DNA of 64,000 nucleotides from Phallus indusiatus (Eukaryota; Basidiomycota; Agaricomycetes; Phallales; Phallaceae), in contig JAQFWX010000004.1 in NCBI GenBank assembly GCA_027605045.1, forward strand, positions 2,862,683 to 2,926,682. The letters are read 5' to 3'. Numbering within the stretch: the first letter of the stretch is position 1; the number at the start of each line of letters is the position of its first letter. The notes beneath the pieces were generated by a model. The model made no database searches, was not told the DNA's origin, and saw only the letters and a program-made list of their open reading frames with translations. Of the stretch, positions 36,601 to 48,536 are shown piece after piece. The position numbers and the translations under genes are program-made.

Positions 36601-38133
36601 GCATGAGGTCAAATGTACTGATGGCGAGGCTAGGCTCGTTGCACTTGAAATAAACCTCGATCATCTTATTCCAGACCTGGATGTGAGCCGCCCGGGAATG
36701 ATCTGGTCGACCTTCGGTTTCAGTAATGGGTATCGGTTTCCATACACGTGTCATGGAACTGAAAGAGACTTTGCTATTGTTGCACGCCTCCCGATATGCT
36801 TTGAAGACCCGTTCGGCTCCTTTGAGATCGCCGACCTTCTCGAAGACCGATAATAACATCTGGTAGGTGACGGGAGACGGAAGCTCCTCTGGGAAACGTT
36901 CCAAATGGGCGAAGATTCGGAGGGTAGCATCAACGTGACCGTGTAATGCACACGAGCGAAGCAAGATGTTGTATGTTGTAAGACCGAGTGAGCGATTACG
37001 AAGTAAGGTTGTCGCTTGGAACATCAACAGAGCAGACTTGAGATTATTCTCCACTCGGAGTTGTGCTATACGCTGCTCGTCGATGTAATTGATATGAGGA
37101 TTATCAGGCTCGAGGAAACTGCGATGAGCACAACGTTCCTCAAGGTTTTCGATGACACGCTGTACTTCGTAATCACGGGCGCATAAAACCATGATCATGG
37201 TATGGTATGTTCTGCTGTTGGGAACCAGACCACGCTCGAGTAATTCGTTGTACAACTCGACCATGAGCGTGATGGGCTCGCCAATTTGTCGAACGTCCAA
37301 GAGAGCGCGGAGAGCAAGATTGTAACCAGCAACACTGACATTTTCGGATTTACGATATCGCTGAATTTCTTCCAAAATAGCCTGGGTATCCAAAGTGAAA
37401 CAAATAGTGCGTAGTCGATTGTACGTCGCAAGATCTCGCTCGGCAACATCCTCTTCTTCCGCTATAGGGTCCGCCTCTGATGACTGGACTTGTTCTTCAG
37501 ACGGGAGAGTTTGTGTGACGGAATCGTTTGGAAGTATCGATTCCGGAAGTGGTTTATCGACGAGGATAGTATACACCGGGGGCTCGGGAGTAGAGTCCTC
37601 GGTTTGTGAGATGGATGGTTCGGCGAAGGCATGCTTGGCACGAGTTTGAACAGCGTGAAGGACACCAGGACGCTCTGTTTGGTCCAGCCGTATTTGAGCG
37701 GTCAAGGTAAGTGAGCTTGTGCGAGGGCGGTCTTTGAGAAGGAGTCTCGTAGGTTTGACATGGACGGGATAGACGGTTCCCTCTTCATCGTCATTCTGAG
37801 TCGCGTTGGCTTGGGTAATCGTTCGACCTGGACCCTTTCAAAAAAAAAAAATCTGATTCAAAAAAAAAATTTTAGGCAAGATTAACACATAAGATGTACC
37901 GTATAGCCTCCATAAAATCTGCTCCCGGCATTAGATTTCGCGCCTCCTGGGCCTGCGCTGCTTCCTCCCCAAGAACTGGAGCCTACGCCGCCCCACGGCG
38001 CGAGACTCGTTGATCCCGTAGCATTGGCTGGTAATTGTAAAGCGCCTCGAAGGGCTTGAGAGGTCTGGTTCTGAACGGCAGCGGCAAGACGTGAGGTGTG
38101 TTGGAGAAAGTGTGTCGCGGCCTTCGGCAGCAT
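33679..38133 (-). CDS. Large mitochondrial pentatricopeptide-repeat (PPR) protein
   Basis: The start ATG at 38133 begins MLPKAATHFLQHTSRLAAAV, a mitochondrial targeting peptide. A first intron (with two A-rich tracts) leads to GPGRTITQANATQNDDEEGT and then an exon of over 3 kb. PPR repeats are spread over it, for example VPNSRTYHTMIMVLCARD, LTTYNILLRSCALHGHVD, NALTYTALIKGFCKLSDLD, NIFMYNTIISKLAKARRAD and SSVTYGAIIAAACRVGD. Three smaller exons close the gene at 33679. The product is about 1,370 residues. Fungal PPR proteins of this size act on mitochondrial RNA or translation; which RNA is bound cannot be read here. Confidence 0.88.
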
Positions 38134-38484
38134 CACTCTTTACACGGGACCTCAGAGGGTGATGAAAGAGATTTGTAAAGTGGGGTAGAGATGAAGCGCA
38201 CACAAAATTGTGTGGTGTTATTGTTGTTGTGCTGTGAATGGATTTTCGCTGAATGTATGTGATGTATGTCTGCGCGCGCTCTGTATATGTTTTAAAAAAA
38301 AAATTGAATCTCGGACAGCGCCGGGCTGACTCGTAGCCTTCCGGCCGGCAGCCCGATAGCCTCCGCGATTGGAAACAGCGATCTGACCACTTGACTGAAA
38401 AACCCAATTAAAATTGAACACGCTGTCGTATTTAGAGTACAGCATTCGTATTTGCATTTGGTTTAATCTCTGATTACATATCGC
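38134..38484. promoter_or_regulatory. Promoter region of the PPR gene
   Basis: This is a 351-base tandem gap between the PPR start and the end of the Rab escort gene, both on the minus strand. It has short GT-rich stretches and an A run near 38290-38303. No gene is seen in it. Confidence 0.4.
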
Positions 38485-40210
38485 CTACCAAGAACTACTA
38501 CTATCATTATCGTTATCATCTCGGTCGATTGGCGGCCAAAAAGGCACAGAATCCCCATCGTTATTCCAATTTTTGAGTCCCGTGGCTGCATGGAACAAGC
38601 TTTCAGCGTGTTTGACAGCTAAATCCCCCATTTCCGTCCAAGATGAAGATAATTGGGGTGCTATGAGTGTCTTCTCCGAGGAACGCAGCTGATCGCCCGA
38701 AGTACCGCTGTCGACGAAGTCTTCTGTAGTGTAGAAACATGAAAATTCCACTTCGTCAGGCTGTACAATGGCGTCCAAGTAAGGTTGAAGCAAGTCTTTC
38801 GGTGAATGTGAGGCCGATGAATCGTCTAGCTTAGTCGACATGTACAGAATATCTAGAAGCAAGTGAAATGTTAGCAATGCGTAATCAATGTTCTGGAAAC
38901 AGGCATATACATACACTTGCCACTGGGACAACTTAATGTCTCTTGACCTGTTTGCAGTGCTCGAACTACATTGCTAGAGAAACCGTTGGAAAGAGATCCA
39001 GGTGGAAACGTCACAATACAACTATCAAGTGAGGTCTCTCTGTCCTCTCCCTCCGGGGCCTTCGGGATAGGAACGTTCATAGGCTTGTTCAGAACCAGAA
39101 TAGCACATGCATACTGGCAGGCCGATTGTGGCGGAAATACGATATTACCCGCATGCAACAAATGCTTCTGATCTGTTATAACAATATCAGCCGTCAAGAT
39201 ATCAGGAACACCTTCTAATTCGATTGACGCAGGTAAGGACTGCGATTCGTCGGGAAGTTTGAGCGAAAGAATGCGATGCCCTAAGATATAAACTCCCCCA
39301 TTAACCGCACTCGCCCTTGAAAAACATCTCATTTAGAAATCATCTTGATAATATACTTAAGGCGATATGACACACCGACAAAAACCTTGCGCCAGTTCAC
39401 CCAAGCCACCATAATGGCCTATGAGGAAAGGAGAATTGCCATATTTACCCACGGATCGAATGTAACTTCGTAACCGGACCAAGGTCGGTAGAGTGGGTTC
39501 TGAAAAATGCATCAGATATGTTGCCTGAACCCTAAAAAAGACGGATTTGCCTTTGTCATGTTCACAGTATGCCAAAGTGTAAAGAATACCTTGTCGAGAT
39601 GTGGCATCCAAGCTGAATTTATCTTTCAGGAAAGTATCAAACCCGATTTGTTCACGGCCTTGGAGCTCAGGTTTGCTCTCAAAATCGCCAGAAGCAAATT
39701 GTAGAAAGCGCATCAGCTTTCTTTTATCAATCAATGAAATGTCCTGAGCACGAAATATATCTTCTTTAGAACCAGGAACTTGCTGTACTGTGGGTGTTCG
39801 AGACGCATTGTATATGAATGCAGAATCCAGCAATTTGAACCTTCCGTATCTTGCGACACCGGAGCGAATTACAGAATCGATCAAAGGGCCGACGGAGGGT
39901 ATCAATGAAGGAGCGAGGGAGATGGAATACGACCGAGAAAAGGGCAACGGGTCAGTGCTGGAAAGAAAACCATTGGAGGATGCTTTCTTCTTGTGCCAGT
40001 TTATTAATTCTTCTTGAGTAAGGCTTGCTTGATCCCCCCCATAGTAGCTCTCCGAATCAATGTGAACCACCTTGAGTCCTGTCTTGGAAAGAGCACTGAT
40101 CTATTTATCCAGAGAACCAACTAGAAAATTTTCACGAGAAATTCTTACGCTGCTGTTATAGATTGTGTGAGTCCGGTGCCCAGAATGAGAACGTCGAAAT
40201 GTGTGTCCAT
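38485..40210 (-). CDS. MRS6: Rab escort protein (Rab GGTase component A, GDI superfamily)
   Basis: The ATG at 40210 starts MDTHFDVLILGTGLTQSIT, the dinucleotide-fold start of the GDI/REP family, spliced to LSKTGLKVVHIDSESYYGG. Later marks are SVIRSGVARYGRFKLLDSA, VPGSKEDIF, FLIGHYGGLGELAQGFC and RASAVNGGVYILG. The C-terminus is acidic and Ser-rich and has no CAAX box. REP presents new Rab GTPases to geranylgeranyl transferase II for prenylation in the cytosol. I prefer REP over GDI because the sequence is looser than GDI and has longer inserts and an extended C-terminal region. Intron positions in the C-terminal half were only partly resolved. Confidence 0.85.
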
Positions 40211-40385
40211 CAGTCACTTAATGTGAAGTTATAGTTGAAGCGTCGGGAAACCCAAATTATGGACGTGAATTTGGAGCAAGTTGGACATGTGACGACGTGT
40301 GACAAGCGATATGATTTTCTTCCAATAGGGTATGTATGTGTACATGAGTGAAAAGCTTATGATAAAAGAAATAACAAGAAAGCTA

Positions 40386-41689
40386 CTAAGATCCGTTGAA
40401 AGCGGAGAGGTATGGATGAAGAAGAGCGCGTTTCGCAGAGATCCTCCCCGCAGAATCGTAGGTCAATGTTTTCTGGTGGGGTAAAGTATGATCAAACAGA
40501 AACTTATAAGCGGGGAAACAAATATCAGCATACCTTAAGAAGATCTATTCCCTCTTTATCCAGGGGATGGACTACTTCAACAAGGTCGGATGGAGACCAA
40601 CGTGGGAATGTGGGCTTATAATCAGGAAGACTGCGAACACCTGGCCAAATATCCTCGTCAGGTGTGCCGAGAATTCTATGGAGGAGCCTTAGCAACAGCC
40701 TAAAGTAACATGTGTCATGTGATGGATTTACATACCTGAATATCTTGAATATTTGGTCAATTTCTGAATCGCCAGGAAACAGCGGTACACCTTGCAGAGC
40801 CATTTCTGCAAAGATGCAGCCTATGGGAACAGAGCAAGCACTCAGAATTGGAAGCGAAATCTCGAATGCTCTGTGTAGACAACTAACCTACAGACCACAT
40901 GTCGAGAGCGGTGCTATAGTGTCGAGACCCCAGCAGAACTTCCGGTGGACGGTACCACAGCGTGACTACCTAAAAAGAACAGTGTGAATTGTGAATTCTC
41001 GCAGATGATAAGGCTAAATTAGCACTTCATGAGTATAGGCGCGAAGGGGAACGCCAAAGGCTCTAGCAAGTCCGAAATCTGCAAGCTTGAGGTTCAGATT
41101 TTTGTCAATAAGTAAATTTTGCGGTTTAAGATCGCGATGGAGGATTCGGTGAGAGTGACAATAACTAAGCCCAGACGTCAATTGATACGTGAATTTCTGT
41201 GAGTGTGGGCGTGTTAGCAATGTGGTACTTTTAATAACGCGCTATGAAAGAACCACGAGCCTTGACTGTTTCGGGCGTAATAGGGCAACCATGTTGATTA
41301 CCGAATTCCATGTAGCGCTTGAGGTCCATGTCAAGGAATTCGAAGACAAGGTAGAGCTTCTGGTCAGCGTGGACGATGTCCAGTAATCTTTACACGATGC
41401 AGCACAGAGACACAAGGGGATGAAGAGCGGTGTAATATATACCTAACAACATTATCGTCTTTGAGTTCCTTGAGCAAGCTGATTTCTCGGATGGCTGTCG
41501 ACGGCACACCCTCATCTTCGGCCTCCAGTCGAATTTTTTTGAGAGCAACGATTTGGTTCGTCGTTATGTCGCGTGCCTTGTACACCACCCCGTAGGTACC
41601 TCGACGAAAGCATGAAGTAGAATTTAACAGACAAAAATATGAGCGTGCTCACCTTCACCGACTTTTTCTAGTTTCGCGTAATTCTCCAT
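40386..41689 (-). CDS. CDK1: Cyclin-dependent kinase 1 (Cdc2/Cdc28)
   Basis: The ATG at 41689 opens [20 protein letters not shown], with the Thr14/Tyr15 pair in the Gly loop that Wee1 and Cdc25 control. The cyclin helix is [13 protein letters not shown], a perfect PSTAIRE. Others are [23 protein letters not shown] and the activation loop [20 protein letters not shown] with the CAK-site Thr. The C-terminus is [20 protein letters not shown], ending at 40386-40388. About eight introns split the gene, a pattern usual for basidiomycete CDK1. The kinase drives entry into S phase and mitosis with cyclins. Its start lies 232 bases from that of SEC63 on the other strand. Confidence 0.95.
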
Positions 41690-41921
41690 GTCCACGAGAA
41701 AATAGGAAAACACACGTTTTTCAGCAATGAAAGAGCGTGTTGGATGTTGTCAAGTTTGAACTTGTTTCGGACGTGCACCGTGACAGGTTTGGTTCCGCGG
41801 CGCTCCCGGTTCCCTTTCCGGTCTCAAATATTATTATTGCTGCCAACACATCACCGACAGGTATAGCCACCCGTGCTCGCCGAAAAATTGGGGGACTCCT
41901 TCCACAAACTCATTCTTCGCC
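41690..41921. promoter_or_regulatory. Divergent promoter (CDK1 / SEC63)
   Basis: The 232 bases lie between two start codons on opposite strands. No coding frame of note is seen here. Confidence 0.5.
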
Positions 41922-44392
41922 ATGGCTCAGTATCAATACGATGGGAGTATGGCAGGATACTTCATTCTGACTGTGCTCTCTCTTATTCTCTTCCCGCTTA
42001 CCTACTCACTTATTCCGGCCAAGCAACGAAGTACGTGTCACTCCTTGTTAGCACGTTTTCTTTTTTACTCAAGCAAAATAAAAAAAAAGAATCAGGTAGA
42101 CAGTCAGGACATGACTGCGAGTGCTCTCTTTGCAAGTCGAATCAATCGGGAGTCCGTTCGAAGAATAAGAAATCCATTTTTCAACCGCTGTTGACTAAAA
42201 AGTAGTATGATCATTTTCAATCAATGCTTTTGTTAAGCAAACCTTATTATTTAGAGCTCTATTCGTCACTCTTGGATGGACACTATTCGCTATTACTGCA
42301 TACAAAGTTGCCAACACTACTGTCGAGAACAAAATTTACGATCCCTTTGCGATTTTAGGGATCTCGAGGGTAAAGCATCTTTCACTGCCTACTACTTGAT
42401 GCTTGGCTAAATCATACATCTCTCAGAGTGCGACTGAGCCCCAGATCAAAAAACACTATAAACGTCTTTCTCTCAAATAGTAATGCTTCCACTGCATCCT
42501 CCCCTTTATGTCATGCTAATTTTCTACTTAGTCACCCTGACAAAGTCAAGCTTGCTGAGGGGGAGACAATAGAGTCGGCTCAAGAGCATTTCGTCAATCT
42601 TACAAAAGCGTACAAAGCGTTAGTAACGTATTCTAAACCCCCACAAAAGACACTCATTTCTCAATTGATCTATACAGCCTGACGGACGAAACCATTCGAC
42701 AAAACGTAATCAACTACAACGACCCAGATGGAAGACAGCAATTCAGCATGGGCATTGCTATTCCACACTGGATTGTCGAAACCCAGAACAGCATATGGGT
42801 GTTAGGTCTGTACGGTATCTTGTTCGGCGCAGGACTCCCAGCACTTGTTGGGCGTTGGTGGTTTGGATCTCGGGGCCTTACCAAAGATGGCGTTCGAGTT
42901 GAAACCGCGGAACTGTTTTTCAAATCAATCAGGGAAGATATCTCAGAATATGAATTATTAGGATTATTGGGCAAAGCGCTGGCTAAAGAGAAGGGTGTAG
43001 TGCCCAAAAAAGCTGCCGAGAGTTTGACAGACCAGATTACTGAAAAGCTGGGACCGAAATGGGCCAACAACGAGGTTACTCTTTTTCTGTCTAATTTTCT
43101 CAACGTCTTGACTCAGAATTAATGTAATAGAGAGATCCCAAGACGATATATACCCTTGTTCTGCTTTATGCTCATCTATTGCGGTTACCACTTGATAATA
43201 CCGTCATCGCTGGTAAGTCCTCCATTCCCTTTATTTGAGATACGTGGCCCTTATACTTTTATAGATCAAACCACATTACTACTTCATCTTCCGACATTGC
43301 TCAACTCTCTGTTGAATATTGTTCTGGCACATAATTGGCTCACGGCTTCTATGCATGTTATGCGTCTTCACGGCCTCATTGTTCAGGGCATAGCACCGGA
43401 TTCTGATAGCGTCCTACAATTTTTAGAAACGACGGAAGATTCGACCTCGCTTCCTGATTCAGTGGAAGGTCTTGTGGATTACTTTGAATCCAAAGGAGAT
43501 CCTCGAGTCGATGATTTGAAGGAAATTGGAGAATCATGGCCCCGTTTGAAACTGGTCGATGCTAAATACAAAGGTGAGAGGGGATGATGGAGATTTAGAA
43601 CTGTCTAATTTGATTATCAATCAGTCATAGGCGAAAGGCTGGTCACGCCCGCCTCCATCGTTCAACTCGCTTTCAAGTTATGCGTTCATCCGCCATTGAC
43701 ACCATCCACGCAGTCTAATGGCGTGTCGAATGGGAAAAGAGACCCAAAGACCGACGAAGAACTAGATCAAATTTTCCTAACAAGCAAAAAAGACTTTGAA
43801 GATTTATCCACTGGGGCACGTCTTCCGGGAAGGGCTCATACACCTCGATGGCCATCGGTTCGTATGAATTCTTAGTCGCATGAACATCTAAAGTGACAAA
43901 TTCTCTAACTCAGGATCGCAAACCACGCTGGTGGGCTATATTAAGTGATGACAAGAGCAACAGAGTTGTCGTGCCTCCGATACAAGTTTATGATATTCCA
44001 ATGGTGGATCCTCATGAACCGCGCAATTATAGAAGCTTCAAGATTCAGTTCCAGGCGCCTAAAGGAGTCGGTTTATATACCTGGCGTTTACGATTGATTA
44101 GTGACACATTTGTGGGCGACGAGGTTATTCACGACCTCACTGTGAGTTTCTCGGTCTAGGCCGTAAAGTGTGATTTTAACGATTATTTTAGTTGAAAGTA
44201 GACGACCTGTCCGGACTGACTGAGGAAGAGCAGCATAAGGAGGATCAAATATCTGACCCTGAAGAAGATACGCTGGCTGGTCAAATGGCAATGATGAAAG
44301 GAGGATCGGTAAAACGAATTGCGGATGACAGCGACGATAGCAGCACAGACGTTGAGACAGAAAAGGAAGACAGCGATAGCGATAGTGACTGA
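41922..44392 (+). CDS. SEC63: ER translocon component Sec63 (J-domain membrane protein)
   Basis: The ATG at 41922 starts MAQYQYDGSMAGYFILTVLS, leading into the first membrane segment. A Cys-containing cytosolic patch (HDCECSLCKS) follows, then a second membrane segment (LFVTLGWTLFAITAYKV). The J domain has the HPD motif intact when the intron near 42480 is spliced (LSLKYHPDKVK), and the third membrane segment is WVLGLYGILFGAGLPALVG. Brl-domain marks are TIYTLVLLYAHLLRLP, LLNSLLNIVLAHNWL, FKLCV and RNYRSFKIQFQAP. The acidic C-terminal tail matches the Sec62-binding tail. Sec63 recruits BiP/Kar2 to the Sec61 channel for post-translational import. About eight introns are present. Confidence 0.93.
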
Positions 44393-44996
44393 TTGAGCTG
44401 TATATTTATTACGCATCCCGAGTAACATACCATTTCTTTGCAGTTTTTTTTAGAGATTCGTGCTCTGAATATCTTCGGTTGATCCAGTGGGAGTCACTAC
44501 TGGGTGGGCCCATGGGTGCTGCTGCTTGTTATGGAGGTGAATTCACTTCTCCAAAAAGATTATTTCATGAGAATATGTATTGCATCGAACTATAATAGAA
44601 TGTAGCGATTTCTCATGACGTTGTATCAAGACTATACATAAGTACACCCAGCCGCCTTAAACAGGTGGTCCTCAAACGCCTGATCATGAGTGTACTACTA
44701 TGCACGTCGTTAGGAAGGATCGGTGAGATAGATGGCACATATCGTTCGTTCAACTCCCTCATAGTCGTTGAAATATCTCCAGGAGGCATGGATGATAGCA
44801 GAAAAGATTGGATCATCAGACCGCAAATGTATGTGTCTAAGAAATGGGAGTTTGTGCAACATTCACTAAGCTTGTCTCAAGTTGCCGATATCTACTGGGT
44901 CATCTCAGAGTGAAACAACACGTTGGCACCAAATGATAAGGGTGGTAACCGACAACGACAAAGTCCATTGATCGAGCAGTTACTAGCTGGTATGTT
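44393..44996. other. Convergent intergenic region (SEC63 / coilin-like)
   Basis: Both flanking genes end here. A frame at about 44665-44913 has no conserved feature. Nothing else is seen. Confidence 0.45.
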
Positions 44997-46395
44997 TTAC
45001 GAGTGATTTATTATTCTCCATTCCTCTGATATAATACTCTCTTTTGTTTTGGTCAATTCTTCTTCCGGTTCCTCTTCCACAACGACACCTCCAAAACTAG
45101 CGTTTCCCCGAGAGATTACGGCGATACGGATATTATCCGAGATGTGTTCAATTACTTTTCCAAGGTGGAGCAACGATATTTCTGGTGTCAGCGTTGTAGG
45201 GTTCAAACCAAATGCCTGTGATACAAAGGTTATCGTGTTTACATAGCCAAAGACTAAAACAACACGTACTCTCCATCCAACAACCATTCCAGCTGACAGG
45301 AAGGTCGACGCCGCTATTTTGGTATATGTATCCCACTCTTTATCGATCACATCCCAATCATAAAGGTCGTCACTTGGCAACTCGACGATTGGAATGGTGT
45401 CAGTTTTTCGTAGCGGGTAATCGTGATACGTCGGGTCTTCTACGTCGATGCTCGTAACAAATATGTTCCGAGGAAGGGAATCTCGTTCCGACGGAGGTAT
45501 GAAATAGGGGGCGTTAGCTTTCTCTGGGATGTTTGGTGCAACTTCATCTTGAGATGGAGGGAATAGCGGTAGACCATCATGAGTTATGTTTTCTTCAACG
45601 ATCTGATCAGAATGCACTGCTTGTTTCCGAGCATGATCATCAAGTGAAATATCGGTTCGTTCTTTCTGACGTTGTCGTTTCAACTTCCTCCGCTTGTTCC
45701 TTGCGTGAGTAGATGATTTACCCAACCCGGGTGGCACAGGTTGCGATAATTGAGCCGGTCTGTACCAAGTAATTTAAACGTAAAGAAACAGCGGACAAGA
45801 AAAAGAACTTGCCGAATTTGTTTCAAATTTGCTGGCTTTGGATTGTTTTGGGTTACCGTGCTCCTCCTCCGTAATGTATTGGTTGAAGAATCGGCAGTAG
45901 AGGAGTCTGTGGTCGACGAAGTACTGGAGGTGGAACTACTACTCGCAGAAGAGGACGACGTAGTTTCAGAAGAACCTGAGGTTGAAGATGAGCCAGAAAT
46001 GGACGTCACGGATAATTTCCTTTTTTTGTGCTGTGAGCTTGAAGGATCCTGTCGCTCTGCTTTACGTTTTGACGGAATTGGTGTTATGCGTCGCTTGATT
46101 CTAACGAATTATCAACAAAGCCAGGGGAAAATTATTTGAGTGAAACATACACTAGAACATCCCCATCTTGCAGTAGACTTGTTGGACTTGCATCGAGAAG
46201 CTCATAATCTTCAAGCTCAAGCACCAACCATGAAGACTGTAAGCCCAAATCCTCAAGAAAACAAACATTTTCACAAAAATGATTTTTTAACTTTCCTATT
46301 GTTTCAATGCCAAATGGGATCGAAACCCATATTTTAAATTCTGGTAAGGGAGCCGCAGACTTGACTCGAATACGACGCGGGACCGCATCCGTCAT
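44997..46395 (-). CDS. Coilin-like nuclear protein
   Basis: The ATG at 46395 begins MTDAVPRRIRVKSAAPLPEF, followed by an N-terminal domain (WLVLELEDYELLDASPTSLL, DGDVLVYVSL) with the layout of the coilin self-association domain. A basic patch, a long Ser/Thr run and a second basic region (RNKRRKLKRQRQKER, nuclear-localisation-like) follow. The C-terminal part has WDVIDKEWDTYTKIA and FLSAGMVVGWRAFGLNP, then TTLTPEISLLHLGKV, which resembles the atypical Tudor domain of coilin. Coilin scaffolds Cajal bodies and snRNP maturation. Homology was judged from memory of the layout and short motifs only. One intron (45216-45269) is 54 bases with no stop. Confidence 0.65.
45216..45269 (-). other. Stopless 3n intron in the coilin-like gene
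   Basis: The 54 bases begin gtacgt and end tcacag on the minus strand, without an in-frame stop. Splicing gives GWRAFGLNPTTLTPEI, which fits the family better than the retained form. Retention adds 18 mostly hydrophobic residues. Confidence 0.7.
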
Positions 46396-46554
46396 GAAGA
46401 ATAGGCGTCACAAAAGCGTGTCACATCTGAAGACAATTCTCTTACGTAAAGTCCACCAAGAAGTTTTTTCTTCCCCCCCTCCTTCCCTCTGTTGACTTAG
46501 TTTTATTTTCTTTTCTTTTCCTTATTTCTCTCTCTAATACTTTGACACACAGAA
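46396..46554. promoter_or_regulatory. Divergent promoter (coilin-like / nucleolin-like)
   Basis: The 159 bases between the two opposite starts include a pyrimidine-rich run (about 46468-46540) on the nucleolin-like side, as is common before fungal ribosome-related genes. Confidence 0.5.
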
Positions 46555-48292
46555 ATGGCGAAAGGTTCAACTTCTAAATCTTCTAAAAAAGAGGACAAAA
46601 AGCAGGATGTTAAACCCTCGAAACAGGTAACTGAGGCGAAGAAGGACTCAAAAACAAAAACAAAAAAGCAGGCCTCTCCTCCTCCCAAACCTGTAGCCGA
46701 AGACTCAGATGATGACTCCTCTGATGAATCAGCCAAACCCGTCAAAGCAAAGGGTAAAAAGGAAAAAAAAAGTAAAGCATCGATTCCTCCCCCTCCCCCA
46801 GCAAAATCTTCTCATGAGTCCTCTGACGACTCCTCTGAAGAATCGTCTGAAGAATCTTCGGCGGAACCTCCTGCCAAGGAGTCGCAATCAAAAAATGCCA
46901 AACCGGCAGTAAATGACTCAAAATCCTCCTCTGATTCGGATTCTGACTCTGACAGCGAGTCCGAGACCCAGGCGAAAAAGGCTGACGGTAAAGCGAACGG
47001 CGTCTCGACTAAAAAATCAGATTCATCATCCGAGAGTTCTGACGATGAGGAGGATTCAAACGATTCCTCCGAACCCAAAAAAGCGGCCGAAAATGCGTCG
47101 AAGAAAAAGGCCGGATCTAGTTCGTCCGAAGACTCGGAAGACTCTTCTAGCGACAGTGAGTCTGAGGAAGAAGCAGGAAAAACTAAACAGATTGCCGCAA
47201 AGAAGTCACCAACAAAGGCAAAGGAAGACGAGGATTCCTCTGACTCGAGCTCAGACTCTGATGTCGAGATGGATTCAAAACCTGCCCAAGCCGCCCCTAC
47301 TCCTAAAGGTATAGTAATTCTGTTGGTTTTCGTTTATAGTATTAATAATATGCGTACTCAGGGAAGCGAAAGGCGGAGGACGACGCTGCTGCGCCCGCTA
47401 AAAAAACCAAGGTGGACGCGGAGGGAAATTCGTCAGCTACAACCTTGTTCGTTGGTCAATTATCATGGAATGTCGATAACGACTGGTTGAAAAGCGAATT
47501 TACCGAGGTCGGTGAAGTTGTTTCGGCTCGCGTTCAGATGGATCGTCAGTCCGGCAAGTCGCGAGGGTTTGGTTACGTCGAATTTGCTACGGCGGAAGCA
47601 GCCAAGACTGCATTGGAGAAATTCCAAGGAAAGGAAATTGATGGTCGTGCTATAAAGCTCGATATTTCCACCCCAAAAGAGCACGTTCCCGGTGCTCGCG
47701 CGAAGCAGTTTGGCGACTCCGTCAGTGCCGCCAGCGCAACCTTGTTTATAGGAAACATCTCGTGGAATACAAACGAAGATATGCTGTGGGAACACTTCAG
47801 TCAATATGGACAAGTGAGCAGCTGTCGTGTCCCAACAGATAGGGACTCTGGGAAACCCAAAGGGTTTGGCTACGTCGAATTTGCCGATGTGGACAGTGCG
47901 AAGAAGGCTTTTGAAGGTGCTTCTGGTTCGCAATTGGATGGACGTTACATTCGTCTGGATTACTCTACACCGAGAGATTCAAGCGGTGGTGGTGGTGGTG
48001 GTGGCGGTGGTTTCGGTGGAAGAGGTCGGGGCGATGGAGGACGCGGGGGACGTGGCGGGCGTGGCGGACGTGTAAGTTTCAAATGACCCAATGAAATTTT
48101 CTCAATAATTAATACATTTTATTTTCAAGGGCGGTCCAGGAGGCGGTCGGGTAAGTTTTTATTCATTACTTTTCACATCGTTTTCTTATGTTTATGTTTT
48201 GTTTATAGGGTAATAGAGGCGGTGGCTTCCGTGGTGGCGCTCGGACAGGCGGCATCGCCTCGTTTGAGGGAAAAAAGAAAACATTTGATTAG
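46555..48292 (+). CDS. Nucleolin-like protein (Gar2/Nsr1): acidic Ser blocks, two RRMs, RGG tail
   Basis: The ATG at 46555 starts a Lys-rich, Ser/Asp/Glu-block region of about 250 residues typical of nucleolin relatives. After an intron at about 47309-47361 come two RRMs. The first has TTLFVGQLSWNVDNDWL and KSRGFGYVEFATAEAAK. The second has ATLFIGNISWNTNEDML and KPKGFGYVEFADVDSAK. A Gly/Arg-rich tail closes the protein (GGRGRGDGGRGGRGGRGGR, then GNRGGGFRGGARTGG). The tail is spread over three exons, the middle one just 21 bases. Gar2/Nsr1 acts in the nucleolus in 18S rRNA processing and organisation of rDNA. Confidence 0.92.
48130..48150 (+). other. 21-nt microexon in the nucleolin-like gene
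   Basis: Between the introns starting at 48073 and 48151, the exon GGC GGT CCA GGA GGC GGT CGG encodes GGPGGGR. It is flanked by ttcaag and gtaagt. The frame is kept whether it is included or skipped. Confidence 0.8.
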
Positions 48293-48536
48293 TGCTTTCG
48301 TCTAGACTAACATCGCTTACTCTAAAAATCTTTTGTCTCGGCTGTTATGATATATATATGCCTCCTTTGTTTATGACAATCACCCAAAAAATGCCTTCCA
48401 AGGTTATGAATGATAATAATTGCAACAAAGTAAATAATTAACAGAGTAGAAAGTACAATATAAAGACCGATAATTGACTGATAACAAAGAGATACTACTA
48501 AATGCGTTTAAAATAACAACGGAAGACGTACGCGCT

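Noticed and set aside
37841..37874. Long A tracts in the first intron of the PPR gene
   Set aside because: They lie inside an intron and are ordinary homopolymers, though they may lower assembly accuracy.
42748..43122. SEC63 ending at the TAA near 43121
   Set aside because: The stop lies beyond a splice site; splicing after NNE to RDPKTIYTLVLLY restores the conserved Brl region and the frame continues to 44392.
46812..47078. Ser/Glu-rich minus-strand frame
   Set aside because: It is the reverse of the acidic Ser blocks of the nucleolin-like gene.
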